This document shows, piece after piece, positions 50,701 through 61,000 of a DNA stretch of 64,000 nucleotides. The position numbers and the translations under genes were made by a program. The notes beneath the pieces are model-generated. The model was not told the origin of the DNA. It ran no database searches and saw only the letters and a program-made list of their open reading frames with translations. The stretch covers positions 4,394,713 through 4,458,712 of the forward strand of contig NC_092574.1 of assembly GCF_037975245.1 (NCBI RefSeq). Direction: 5' to 3'. Within the stretch, counting starts at the first letter, position 1; the number at the start of each line of letters is the position of its first letter. This DNA comes from Apostichopus japonicus (lineage: Eukaryota; Echinodermata; Holothuroidea; Aspidochirotida; Stichopodidae).

Positions 50701-53700
50701 ATTTTTCACACATGGCTACTTAAACTCATTTTGGTTGGCAGTTCTTCAATTACAAGTAAATTATGGTTACAAACCTGCATCAATGACTGATCATATTTTG
50801 TAAGATTCGTTGCCATTATAGGCCACGTTACATAGTGTGCGGTATGATATTGAGGCCTTACCGCAATTCCGATTCTTACCTTGTGAAAATATCAACATTT
50901 CAGGTATTTCTTCATTTTTGTTGCAATTAATCGTGTTTTGCAGTTAGTTTCGGACAGTGGATGCAGTTGAATCCAAGAAATACAAAGCTCTGCGGGGTAT
51001 ATGTCTCAGTCTTGCTGACATAAAGTATAATGCTTTCAGCAAGTCACAACTGCACAAAAGCAGATACACAAGCAATTGGAACACCACAGAAAAACAAAAT
51101 GCCTGATGGATTCCTTGTTACACATTTTAAGAGTTTCAAAAGTGAAAAATGCATGAACTTTTACCGTCTCAGGAAAATATATACATTAGGTAGTCGGTAG
51201 TCGAGCACAATTGGCATGGATAATTTCAAATGGTATAGCAAACATGCCAAATATTCAAAGCATACTTCCAGCCTACCAATAAGGATGACTATCTCTATTA
51301 ACAGAAGACCCAAAAATGGAACTAATCAGTATCGATCTAGTATAGCCCATCATTCTTCCTAAGGTAAATAAAAAAGCTAAACTCTTCGCTGGTTGAATAA
51401 GTCATATTTTCTGTCATCCTCGTTGTCTATAACCCGTCCTTATAAACCTGGATTTACCTAGATATGACTAAGTGACGTGAAAACAACGGTCAGCCTGGCA
51501 TATGAAAGATATTGCTTATACCACCCAAAGACAGAAATGTGACGGTAATTATGACCAGGGTAAAAAAAATTGACGTACACAAGGTAACAATTTTGAGTTT
51601 AGAAGTAAACATGTAGCATAACGCCAATTCGTCCCAAGGAAACTATTCGGAACAATGTATCCTCTGTCCCAGTCATCGTTTCTGAAGTGTGCTGAACATA
51701 TTTTTGCCGGCATACGGTGGGAAACCTGGGAGCGAGAAAGTCATTGCGAGTTCTCCTTACAAAATAAATCCAAGCCTGCAGCGTCTGTCGTCGGTTTGAT
51801 CACTGGGAAACATAAAGAAACTAAATCTTCGGTTCTAAAAAGTGTATTGGCAACATCCTACTACACAAATCATTGGCATTTTGATACTAACAGTTTATAT
51901 TTGACAGAGTGTCGTACAGGCATAGTACCGTACTGAAGTGAATAGCTGGATCGACGGTTTTCCTCACACAACTCCACACATCTACGTCAGGGTGAACTAC
52001 AGTCACTTGTGCGCTTAGGAATGTTTGTGAAAATAGGAATTTCTTTGTCCAAAAGTGCTAGGTTTTACTGAGTCCCACAATAACATAATGCAATGTGTCA
52101 TAATGGAAGTGAAAAGATGTAACATAAATTTGAACGGATTAGAGGATGTAGAAAAACCACCACATATTCAATTTAAAGGAATTAAAATGTTTTCAACTTA
52201 AGGAAACTTGCAAAGCTTTAATGTTGGGAAGGTTTCCAGTGAATAGAACAGTTCTTGTGTGTTAATATTACACTGTTAGCTGGATTGAGGCATGAACTCG
52301 AGTTTATCATGTAAACTAGTAAACTATGTTACTAGCTATCTGATTTAAGGCACATTGCTATCCCTGCAACATTTTAAGGACACATGTTTGATTTATATGA
52401 TCACAGATGCAGGTACGGGCAGAAGAGCAATGAGCTACAAGCAGCTTGCTATGGGGAATATTGTGGTTGATGGTCTGCCACCTGGTATTACCTGCAAACG
52501 ACCGTCTGCGTATGGAGTCGATGATCTGCAAGCAATATTACGCAGCAAAAATAGTATTACCATCCGTAAGTTTGTTGTTTTATTTGTATGTCTTACTAGT
52601 AAAGCACAAGGCCAACAAGTGTTACCTTTCAGTGAGCAGATATCCTTTTGCTTTCTACAGTCATTTACAGTCATCAATTGTTATAAAGCTAAGCAGGACA
52701 ATTGGAACACTTACAAACATGATATGAGAGTAGGGGAGGGGGGGGGGGGGTGAGTGGACATAGGGGCTGGGTGTTTTTGCTGCAGAACTTCATTGAAATT
52801 GTCACATGATACATGCTGGTAGGTACACACAATACCAGCTTAAAGGGAAATAATCACAATGAAATATATTCACTGAAATGGAGAAGGGAGGGGTCTGTCC
52901 ATAATATAGATAGTGGTATGTTATAGTTACACCACTACATAAAAATTTTGACCTGGGCTTAGGGTACTTGCTGTTTTTTCGTCCTGTAATGGTGTTCATG
53001 ACTGTACACATTTATATTGTCCATATATTGTTGTATATACTTATAGTGTGTGTAAGTTCTCATGAGAACATATTGTAACCAATCAAGTTTATTTCACTTT
53101 CATTGCTTTTCCTCACAAGGTTCTTCCAGCAATGCAACTATTACTCCAGTGGCCAATTGCTCATCAGCAAATGAACATGGTACGTACAAAACTTATATCG
53201 AACTTAAAGTTTGCTGATATAACATACTTTTTAAAAATATCTTTTGTTCGATTTTACAGCACAAGTCATTTAACTTCCTGTTCAAAATCTAAACCTTTTG
53301 GTTTAAGCTAGTTGACCATTTGTTAAAAATTCTCTGGAGCAAAATGACTGTACTACACTCAGACTAATTGTAGTTCTGCAGTTTTGTAGTGACCATGATC
53401 AGAATGTTAATATGTCGGCAGCAGAATTGCACATATCAAAGCTTAAAACAAACACAAATATAATCAATTTTATATAATGTGCTTGCTCACTGTGTTTGTT
53501 CCCTTTCCTCTGTAATTTCTGTTTGCAGTGTCTGTGAGTGATGAGAGTCAAATGTTAGACCTGCAGGATCAAGATCAAGGCTCTAGTCATGATGAAGCTG
53601 TTCAGCCATCGTACGACCAAGAGGGTTAGTGGTTTGGCTGTCATGTTCTACTTCATTTCTATCTTTATTGCAGTGGTTAGAACATTCTTTGCTTATGCAT

Positions 53701-54879
53701 ACAACAAGCATTGCATTTCATCATTTTGGGTTTTGATGATAATTGTAACCTTTTTAGTCGTGATGCATGCATGTGTATGTGTTGTGAAGTAAAGCTTGTA
53801 AACAGGATATCTCACAGAGAGAAGCGTGGACATATCATGTGAATGTCAGATTTAATAAGTGACATGCAAGGTGATATATTACAGGGTATTTATTTGTATC
53901 TATTATCTCCACTTACTGGAGTGGCAAAGATTTTGTAGTATCTTAGGGGAGTATTTGTCACCATGACACTCAGGCAAACCCTTGTTAGTACTCAGTGTGC
54001 CAGTGAGCATTCCTATCCTAAAAATTGACAAATGTCATGTCCAGTGCATGATGTAATTCCCAATGTGATTGTTTCTTATTAAAACTAATGAGTCTGAGAT
54101 AAACATCCATGACAGAAATGAATTACATTAAAGTCATTAACTTGTAGCTTCTGTCCTTCATAAATGTGAATGGTACCATTACTTCCTGTCATTACATTGT
54201 GCTGAAATAGCAAATTGTTTATTCTTTTTATCCCTCTCATCATCTCATTTCATTGGAAGTTACGAAGATTGTAACATCCCGATGCATGAGTTTGCACTTC
54301 TAATGGAACTATGTATCATTTTCATAATCTCCATAGAACCTGCAGTCATTCTGCTGGACATATTTGAAGACTTACACTCATGTCCAGAAAATACTGAGGA
54401 AGATGTGCATGAAGAGGTACAAGCAGGAGAAGAAAAAGAGCAGGAGGACGAAGCAGGTATGGTGACCCCCTTTCCATAGTATTACACCTTAACCAACAAT
54501 GAATTCTGAATGAATGAATGAATGATTCTGTTGCTTTTAACAGATTTCTCAACATGCTTACATATTTTGCACATTGTGGGTTCCTGCTTCTAGGGCATAG
54601 GCCTACTAATTTGAACATAGTTTTCAAGCTGGAGTAGCAACTTCCTGATTAATCATTCACCACTATTATTGTTAAATGATTAAGTTTTCCATGCTATTAA
54701 AAGTATTTTTTTTTGTTTCAGCTGATTTCTTCCCGGTGGAGAAAGTCCTTAAGAAGAGGCAGAAGAAGGGAGAAACTCAGTATCTGGTCAAGTGGCACGG
54801 GTACTCTTCCAAATATAATCAATGGGTAGATGCAGGGAGCATCTCAAAGGAAGCCCTGGATCTGTATAAAGGCATTTAA
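41771..54879 (+). CDS. Homeodomain-like / HMG-box-like / chromodomain protein, intact, 11 exons
   Basis: Exons read: 41771-41838, 44074-44212, 47011-47140, 48339-48535, 49457-49604, 50043-50126, 52407-52565, 53120-53179, 53529-53624, 54337-54456, 54722-54879. Every junction is GT/AG with matching phase; 452 residues. Residues ~25-80 resemble a homeodomain, with third helix [11 protein letters not shown] in place of the usual WFQNRR. Residues ~94-150 ([16 protein letters not shown] ... NEAWKKVKG) resemble an HMG box. Residues ~262-305 ([20 protein letters not shown]) recall a conserved segment in invertebrate uncharacterised proteins. Residues 361-400 are acidic. Residues 403-450 form a chromodomain ([30 protein letters not shown]), keeping aromatic-cage positions F404, W425 and Y428. 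The likely role is binding chromatin DNA and methyl-lysine histone tails in the nucleus. It could be a host regulator or the second gene of a mobile element related to the upstream KDZ gene. Confidence 0.8.
45853..46437. mobile_element. TTAA-flanked MITE with ~80-bp inverted repeats
   Basis: TTAA at 45853-45856 and 46434-46437 flank 577 bp. The left end is AGGATTGGTTCAGGTGTC and the right end, reversed, AGGAATAGTTCAGGTGTC. Similarity continues inward through ATGT.TATCTT.TATGAAA and GTGAAGAA. A second inner pair (46008-46052 and 46250-46300, around TGTGATGTCACATCCTCAC) extends the foldback. It has no coding capacity. The TTAA target suggests Kolobok or piggyBac mobilisation. It lies in intron 2 (44213-47010) of the homeodomain-HMG-chromodomain gene. 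Confidence 0.85.
47311..47326. repeat. Poly-C tract, 16 bases
   Basis: The longest C run in the window, in intron 3 (47141-48338) of the homeodomain-HMG-chromodomain gene. Similar runs: 730, 15806, 24299, 26940, 33580, 62669 (C) and 28773, 36810, 42307, 42531, 52738 (G). Confidence 0.9.
49870..49935 (-). repeat. Inverted copy of the microsatellite-anchored repeat
   Basis: A TA/TATAC tract at 49900-49930 adjoins AGTTCCTGCTTGCAGG, the reverse complement of the core seen at 38 kb. It lies in intron 5 of the homeodomain-HMG-chromodomain gene. Confidence 0.5.
53720..53850 (+). repeat. Dispersed repeat copy, head portion
   Basis: Shows the head TTTTGATGATAATTGTAACC, a GTGTATGTG segment, then GCTTGTAAACAGGATATCTC and GAGAAGCGTGGACATATCATG, in the same order as the copies at 6.2 and 60.5 kb. 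Confidence 0.7.
54722..54879 (+). other. Chromodomain exon
   Basis: The last exon encodes the whole chromodomain and the stop codon. PVEKVLKKR corresponds to the first strand of HP1-type domains, YLVKWHGYS to the central strands with the cage tryptophan, and NQWVDAGSI to the start of the C-terminal helix, where typical members have a W-E-P sequence. The acceptor is a T-rich tract ending TTTCAG at 54721. Confidence 0.85.
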
Positions 54880-54959
54880 GGATTTCCACTTATATCTCCT
54901 TATTTTTTTATTTAAAATAGCATAATTGTTTAAGTAGTAGCTTGCCAAGTGTTTGGTTG

Positions 54960-55330
54960 TATGTTGAGTGTAATTAAGATGTTTTAGTAGAGTAAATGCC
55001 AGGCTACGGCATGACGTCATGTTTCCTTGTTTAGGTATATGAGTTCTTTTAAGCAATCAAGTAGAACACAGTCGACGTAGAGTATTAACAAATAACATGT
55101 TATAATTTATTGCGTTACATCATGCTGTACAGGACAGATATATAGGACGACATGTCCAAGGTTACTTGTTGACAGATGGAGAGACAGGGTGAACAAGGAC
55201 GGGCAGACGGCATGCTTTAACTTATATATCAATATGCAAATACACAGCTCATTAACATACAGGTGCAGATTATACAATGTAGTGCATCGTTTGCACACGT
55301 ACATATGAATGCATATTCAATAACATTACA
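54960..55330 (-). mobile_element. Ty3/Gypsy 3' LTR (approximate)
   Basis: Read on the minus strand, a purine-rich tract AAGGAAAGGGGGA (55343-55331) is followed directly by TGTAATGTTATTG at 55330, the usual order of polypurine tract and LTR start. Inside are a TATA-like TATATAAG (55228-55221), an AATAAA signal (55111-55106) and a CRE at 55012-55019. The far end is not defined: I could not see a second LTR or a target duplication. Its left limit is a guess between about 54950 and 55080. Confidence 0.5.
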
Positions 55331-55453
55331 TCCCCCTTTCCTTAATAAGTTGGGAGTCTTAGGCTACAATTCAATTAAACGTTCTTAATAATTACAAGGG
55401 CTTTGTGTAAGTCTGGTAGTATTTCGCAAACAATACTACACAGCTTGTAAAAA

Positions 55454-55915
55454 TTATAATTCCAACATCAATCTTTTCTTTACTCTCTGACCAGACCTAG
55501 TAATAAAAACATCTTCTTGTGGGTCTGGACCTTCTGGTTCTGGTGCCAGAATATTTTCTATTTCTGAACTGGGGTCAGAGTTATGGTTTATAATCTCTGA
55601 CTGGGGTAGAACCTTTTCCCCTTCCTTTAAATGTTTCCTATTCCTCCTCAGTTTTCCGCCCGAGTCGGTTTGAATTTCATACGATCGTGGTTCATGTCTT
55701 TGCTTTAGTAATGTACCTGGGGTCCATTTGCCTGAACTTTAGTCTTGTACATATACACTTTGTCCGGGAACTAACGGACTCAAAGGTTTTGCTGTTTTAT
55801 CATGATAGAACTTATGTGTGTCCTGCCTATCCTGCATACGGTCAAAAATTGAATCACGATCAACATTCTTATTTTGTACTCTGACAGGAAGATTAGATTT
55901 CACTTTACGATTGAG
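55454..55915 (-). pseudogene. Ty3/Gypsy integrase C-terminal remnant
   Basis: The minus-strand reading contains RQDTHKFYHDK, then PLVPGQSVYVQD, an in-frame stop (55739-55741), then PRSYEIQTDSGG and RRNRKHL, and ends with an acidic tail and a stop at 55454. The order (basic helix with a tyrosine pair, PL.PG..V.V, PRSY.V...G, RRNR.HL) is the C-terminal part of Ty3/Gypsy integrases. The rest of pol and gag is missing upstream beyond about 55915, so this is a 5'-truncated, dead copy. It lies tail to tail with the chromodomain exon on the other strand, and is not related to that exon. Confidence 0.7.
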
Positions 55916-56479
55916 CTGTTTTAATATATATTTAATACATTTACATGTGTGGTTGGGGTTTCTTAAATGTATTATGAGGAAATATGAATAAATATTTATG
56001 TTTGTGAAAAGTTGCATGAAAAAATGAGAACATTTTCTAAGGGCAAGGGTAGCATATTGCATGTTTGAAGTATTTTAGACAGTGGCTGTGTATGTCAGTG
56101 TTATTTCTGTTATGTGTATGTTTATTAGTTGCAGTAGCAGCTGCAATTGTCAGTAGTTTGGAGGGCATTCGATTGCCAGGTCTTGAGTGAGACAGACACC
56201 TCAATAGATGTACTAAATGCACGCAACTCATCATGTATGCTTTCTCTTTTCAACCACGCATCGCTCCGCAGGAAAGCCCTCATAATTATTTATATACTAG
56301 GACACATTATAACACCCTAACAATGCCCATTTCAAGAGTGTAATAGTCAAATACCAGTTGAATATGGTATTAGTTGATGTACAGGTTTAGCCTACAGATA
56401 TAAAGTTTTGGATACTTGTCCATTTTTTCTAAACATAAAACTACAACCCATGGTGATAGAACATTTGCTAAGTGTGGTC

Positions 56480-56632
56480 AAAAGTGTAGAACGCCCTCCC
56501 TCCGGATCTCTACATCATTCTGAGCATTCATAGTTTAAGAAACGTTTGAAACATCTCTTTCCAAAATCTGATTATTACTTTATGAGACTAACTGCAGAGA
56601 AACAACCATTGTTTCAACTTTCTTTTGTTTAG
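56480..56632 (+). pseudogene. LINE (CR1/jockey-like) reverse-transcriptase tail, decayed
   Basis: NALPPDL follows a stop where the usual tryptophan would be, and after a frame change comes FKKRLKHLFPKSDYYF, ending in TAG at 56630-56632. W-N-x-LP....F+..LK..LF is the usual end of CR1/jockey-clade polyproteins. It is short and broken, so the family is tentative. Confidence 0.4.
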
Positions 56633-56639
56633 TAATGTC

Positions 56640-58070
56640 TGCCTTGTAGTTTGTATCATATTGTCTGCTTTGCTTTCAACACAACCATACATGCCTTGTT
56701 TTCAAGGCCATGCATAAACCTTTTCATTCACAAGGTTTTTCTTGTACACAAAATTGCTTGCTTTCACTCATAATACTTCATTAAAAAGTGACATATGTAT
56801 CATATCGATAACATGACATAAGAACAAAATATATACTAGGCACACAAGTATGTAGACAAATTTGAGTAAAAAGGTTTTATTTGCTCATTTACAGGATTTT
56901 CAATTTGTAACCATTAACATTAAAACCACAGCATTTCTACCCCCCATCTGGGGCAATGTCAGCAAATAATTTACTAAGTTTTGCCCCCATATCAAGTATG
57001 AGCTGAAGTTTGTCATGAATGGTCAGGTGCTGTGTTTTTAAGGTTTTCAGTTTTGAAATTTGGTGGCCTCAAACAAACTTTCCACTCCCCAAAATTTAAT
57101 AAGGGTTATGTACCTACAGAGTTTGATGTACATGTAAGCTGCTCATGTTTCTATCAATGCATCTGTTGAATCTTTTGTTTATGGATATACGTTGAATTTA
57201 TTGATGAAACTTATATGACTGTTACCGCCACTTGACCTCAACCAAAACAAAAAATTTCCCTGAAAATTAAAGAGATTATGTTCTCACTTTAAAACAATGT
57301 TTTGAAGTTTAAAAAGCAGTCCGTTGAAATATGCGTCAAGAAATTCAGAGAGATAAAAGATACTCAAGCCAAGGTCGACAGTCAAAGTTTCAGCTAGGTT
57401 CACAAAACTTCAACTACCTAATACTGCATTAGATGGTTCTCATATTTTTCACCACTGCTGACCCTCTTGATTCAGTCTAAAACAATTGGAATTATCTGAT
57501 ATGTAACATTAACCTAGGAACAAAATTTGAAGGGCAAGCATCTTTGCATCTAGTGATATTGTGTTAAAATGTAGTCACTACACAAACAACATCTCATGAT
57601 TCTCTCAGCTTGTGTGTAGGAATAAAACAAAGAATTAAGAAACATTATGAGACTACTTCACATACCACTGTTAACCCATTTCTTGCAAAATGTTAGGTTT
57701 GGGCAGGAAAAGATGTAACATACAACAGAAAGCCATATATTTGAGCAACTTGGAGGGAAAAATTGCAATGACATTGCAGCAAGCAGCTTGGACTTATTTA
57801 CTATTTATATGCCACATAGTACACCACCAAGAAATCTCTTTTAGTGCTGCTGTTAGTATACATACATTTTTCTTGACCGCTGTACTAGCACTTAAACTTT
57901 TCATGGATTCCTGTACAAGAACACATCATGTTCATTACATACTATAATAAGAGACATTGGTAAAAATGGTCATATGAAGTAATATGAAAAGATGTAAATA
58001 ACTGTTACTGATCACCAACATTATACTGTAAGCGAGTTAACCAGATGTGCTACTCCCAGTGACATTAGTG
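56640..58070. other. Non-coding spacer
   Basis: No gene, RNA or clear repeat is recognised. It ends at the 3' end of the minus-strand zinc-finger gene and probably includes that gene's 3' untranslated region. Confidence 0.4.
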
Positions 58071-58076
58071 AAAGAT

Positions 58077-61000
58077 TCAACTTGGAAATAATTTTGGTTT
58101 TGCAATGAGGTCAACGCTATGTTGGTAAGGACAGAGTCCACAGCCATACTGAAGTATTTGGGGTTCCTTGCCACGGATGATGGTACCAGACCCTTCATTC
58201 ATGGATTCTCTGAACCAGTCTTCGTGGGAACCAGACACAATTAACTTCTTTATGTGGTATGTGATGCAGTGCGGCTCATCTTCTGGCAAATTGAATACTC
58301 TTACATTATCAGATATAATCATAATTTGACATGATTCCGTGTATACCTGGTAGTACATGTATCTTGGATATGTGTCTTCTTCTGCACATGCGGAGTAATG
58401 AAATGAACATGAAATCATTTTAAAGCATGGATTTACCTATTGGGATTGGTAACTACTGGTACCTTAAAAACTCTCAATGGGACTTACGAATGAACTTAAT
58501 ATTAAAAGTTTGGTAATTATTCTCTAATCAGTAGAGCTGCTACATGTAAATTACACGTAGGGGCAATACGTGTGATCACTCAAACCCTCACTGCTATGAC
58601 TTAAAAATTAGAAAGGTAGGACCAGCTTTCTAGAACCATTCAGTACTTCAGCAAGAGTAAACAATGAAAGATATCACCTGAAACATAAAATTCACTTAAG
58701 AAAAGTTGTCCAGTCTGTCTGATATCCTACAAATATTGAATTCTGTTCCCATTACTTCAATGAAAATCTCAATTACTTAAGTTTAAAAGTTATTCAGAAG
58801 TTGAGATATGCTTGTATTATTTGGAACCCAGAGAAATCAAATGACCAGCACTCTCATCCACTACTCAAAGGTGATCATATGCATCATCCTGACATAGATA
58901 TATGTATATCCATTAAATACAAAGAATACATTTTAAGTTTATCCACATTATAAGACGATTGACCTTGCATTACACTCTGACTACCTTGGTAGGCCAACTA
59001 GCCTGTTTGACTTTGAACATTGGGCTTTTAGATAATGACTTTATCCCCTTAGAACCGTGTACATTTGTCTTAATTACTTTACTAAAATATTGTCTTGAAT
59101 TGTCACCTTTGTAAACAAAATCCTCAGTCATACATATGCAACATTAATATGTTTGGGTCTGGGAGGGTCTTTTGTGATTTATGGGGAATTGAAATTGGAT
59201 ATCTTATACATACTAAGAGAAATTCAACACAGCTATCTTACCACTTGATGGTAACTTGGGTTTAACTGAGCACCTTTCATCACGAGTTGCTGGACATCCC
59301 CCTGTCAGATTAGCAAATTAAAGACCAAAATATCAATTAGGAACAGACTCGTTTACAAACGATCAGCATTAATGCAAATCCACTGTATTAATTCAAAAGT
59401 TTCAGTCTCAACATACCAATCTTTTACCACAGATAACATGTCGCTTATCAGTCGTCGAAGGTTACAAGAATAAGGCTAGAATGTTAAACATAAGACAGAC
59501 AGCAAATCTACACTTTGGTTTTAATGATGCTAGATGAAAAATTGTATATTAATGTGACACACTAGGCTGTAAGGTATAGAAAGGATGAAGAACATACTTC
59601 AATCTAAGTACAGCAACAGTCATTGAGATATAACAAACAATATTCACAATGGCCGCTGATGGCCGAGATGGAAACTTTTCTTGTATTCAGCATACAGATT
59701 GATCTCTGTCAAAGACAACAGGCTTCTTTTACTCAATGTGGTACACGTACAAGTCATACATTAATAAGCAGACGCATGGCAAGGTAAACCCTGGGTCTCA
59801 AAGATATTGCGCCTGTTGGCCTCAAACTAGGGGACAGCTAATTTTCGTAAACTGTGCCTGGTCAGTTCCCCAACGTTAATACATCCACACCTGAAGTTTT
59901 GCAATTTGCATAATATGATGAAAAACTTCAACAACGGAAGCAAAGACATATTATAACGATGATTCATAATGATATTGTCCATTCCAATAGCAACATTGTA
60001 TATGCCAACTCTACCTACCTTTGTGCTTAGGCATGTATAGAGCGACGTACATTGCAATTCTGAAATTTACCGACATACTTAAGTTACTTCAGATTTCGTA
60101 GAGACTTCTGATACTTATCTACAGATGCCTTTAAGCTAATTTTCAATTGTAAACAGCCTTCTCATATTCTTATAAGGCGAAGGGCACTTGTTATCTAATA
60201 GGCTAGTCGGTGGGAGATACGGTAGGTTATAAAATAACCTTGCTTGCAAGATCTGAGCGAGTGGATGACCGACATTGCACTTGCAAAGAATAATTGGAAA
60301 ATTTAAGAAACCAATAAAAGCTAATTACTTTAATGTGAGTGATGAATGTTTCTTCTGTCGATCACCAATAGCTGATATTTTGAAATAAATGAGCAAAAGC
60401 ACAAAAACTAAAGAGATGACTGCGGTTTGTCCAAGCTTCCCGACGTAAGATATGTTTACAATGTTACCACAAATTGACCTCTGGTGACCCCAAATGACCT
60501 TTTACCTCCACCAAAATAATAGGCTTCTTTTACTTCATGAGGTACTTTTACACACCAAATATGATATTGCTCCAAGCTTCCCTTCTTGAGATATCCTGTT
60601 TACAAGCAAGGTGTCTCACACATACACACACATCCGCCTGCTTGACTGCAAGGTTATGATTATCATCAAAACAAAACAAGACAGGAATTAACAATTCAAC
60701 TAATCATGAGGCCCGCCAATGTTTTGCTCATGTTTGGAGAGCATCATAAACTAACAAAGTGTATCTTTCTATGGGTTTGCAACTGACTACTGAAATTGAA
60801 ACTTCTTAACTATTAGCTGATGATAGCTGTAAAACACCTTTGTCCAGTCATTTCATGTTGTGGTAGCTTATAACTGTAGTGATCTTTGAGGATATGCTAT
60901 GATGAAATACTGAGAAATGTTAAAGGCTTTTACTCATTCACCAGTAAACTTATAGGCCCAGCTCTGCAAAGTCATTGAATAATATTATTCATAAGCAATG

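Noticed and set aside
51655..51936. 93-codon frame in the intron before exon 52407
   Set aside because: Skipping it leaves the exon phases of the gene matched; no motifs.
57690..57947. 85-codon plus-strand frame downstream of the LINE scrap
   Set aside because: Hydrophobic but without a signal peptide pattern, splice sites or family resemblance.
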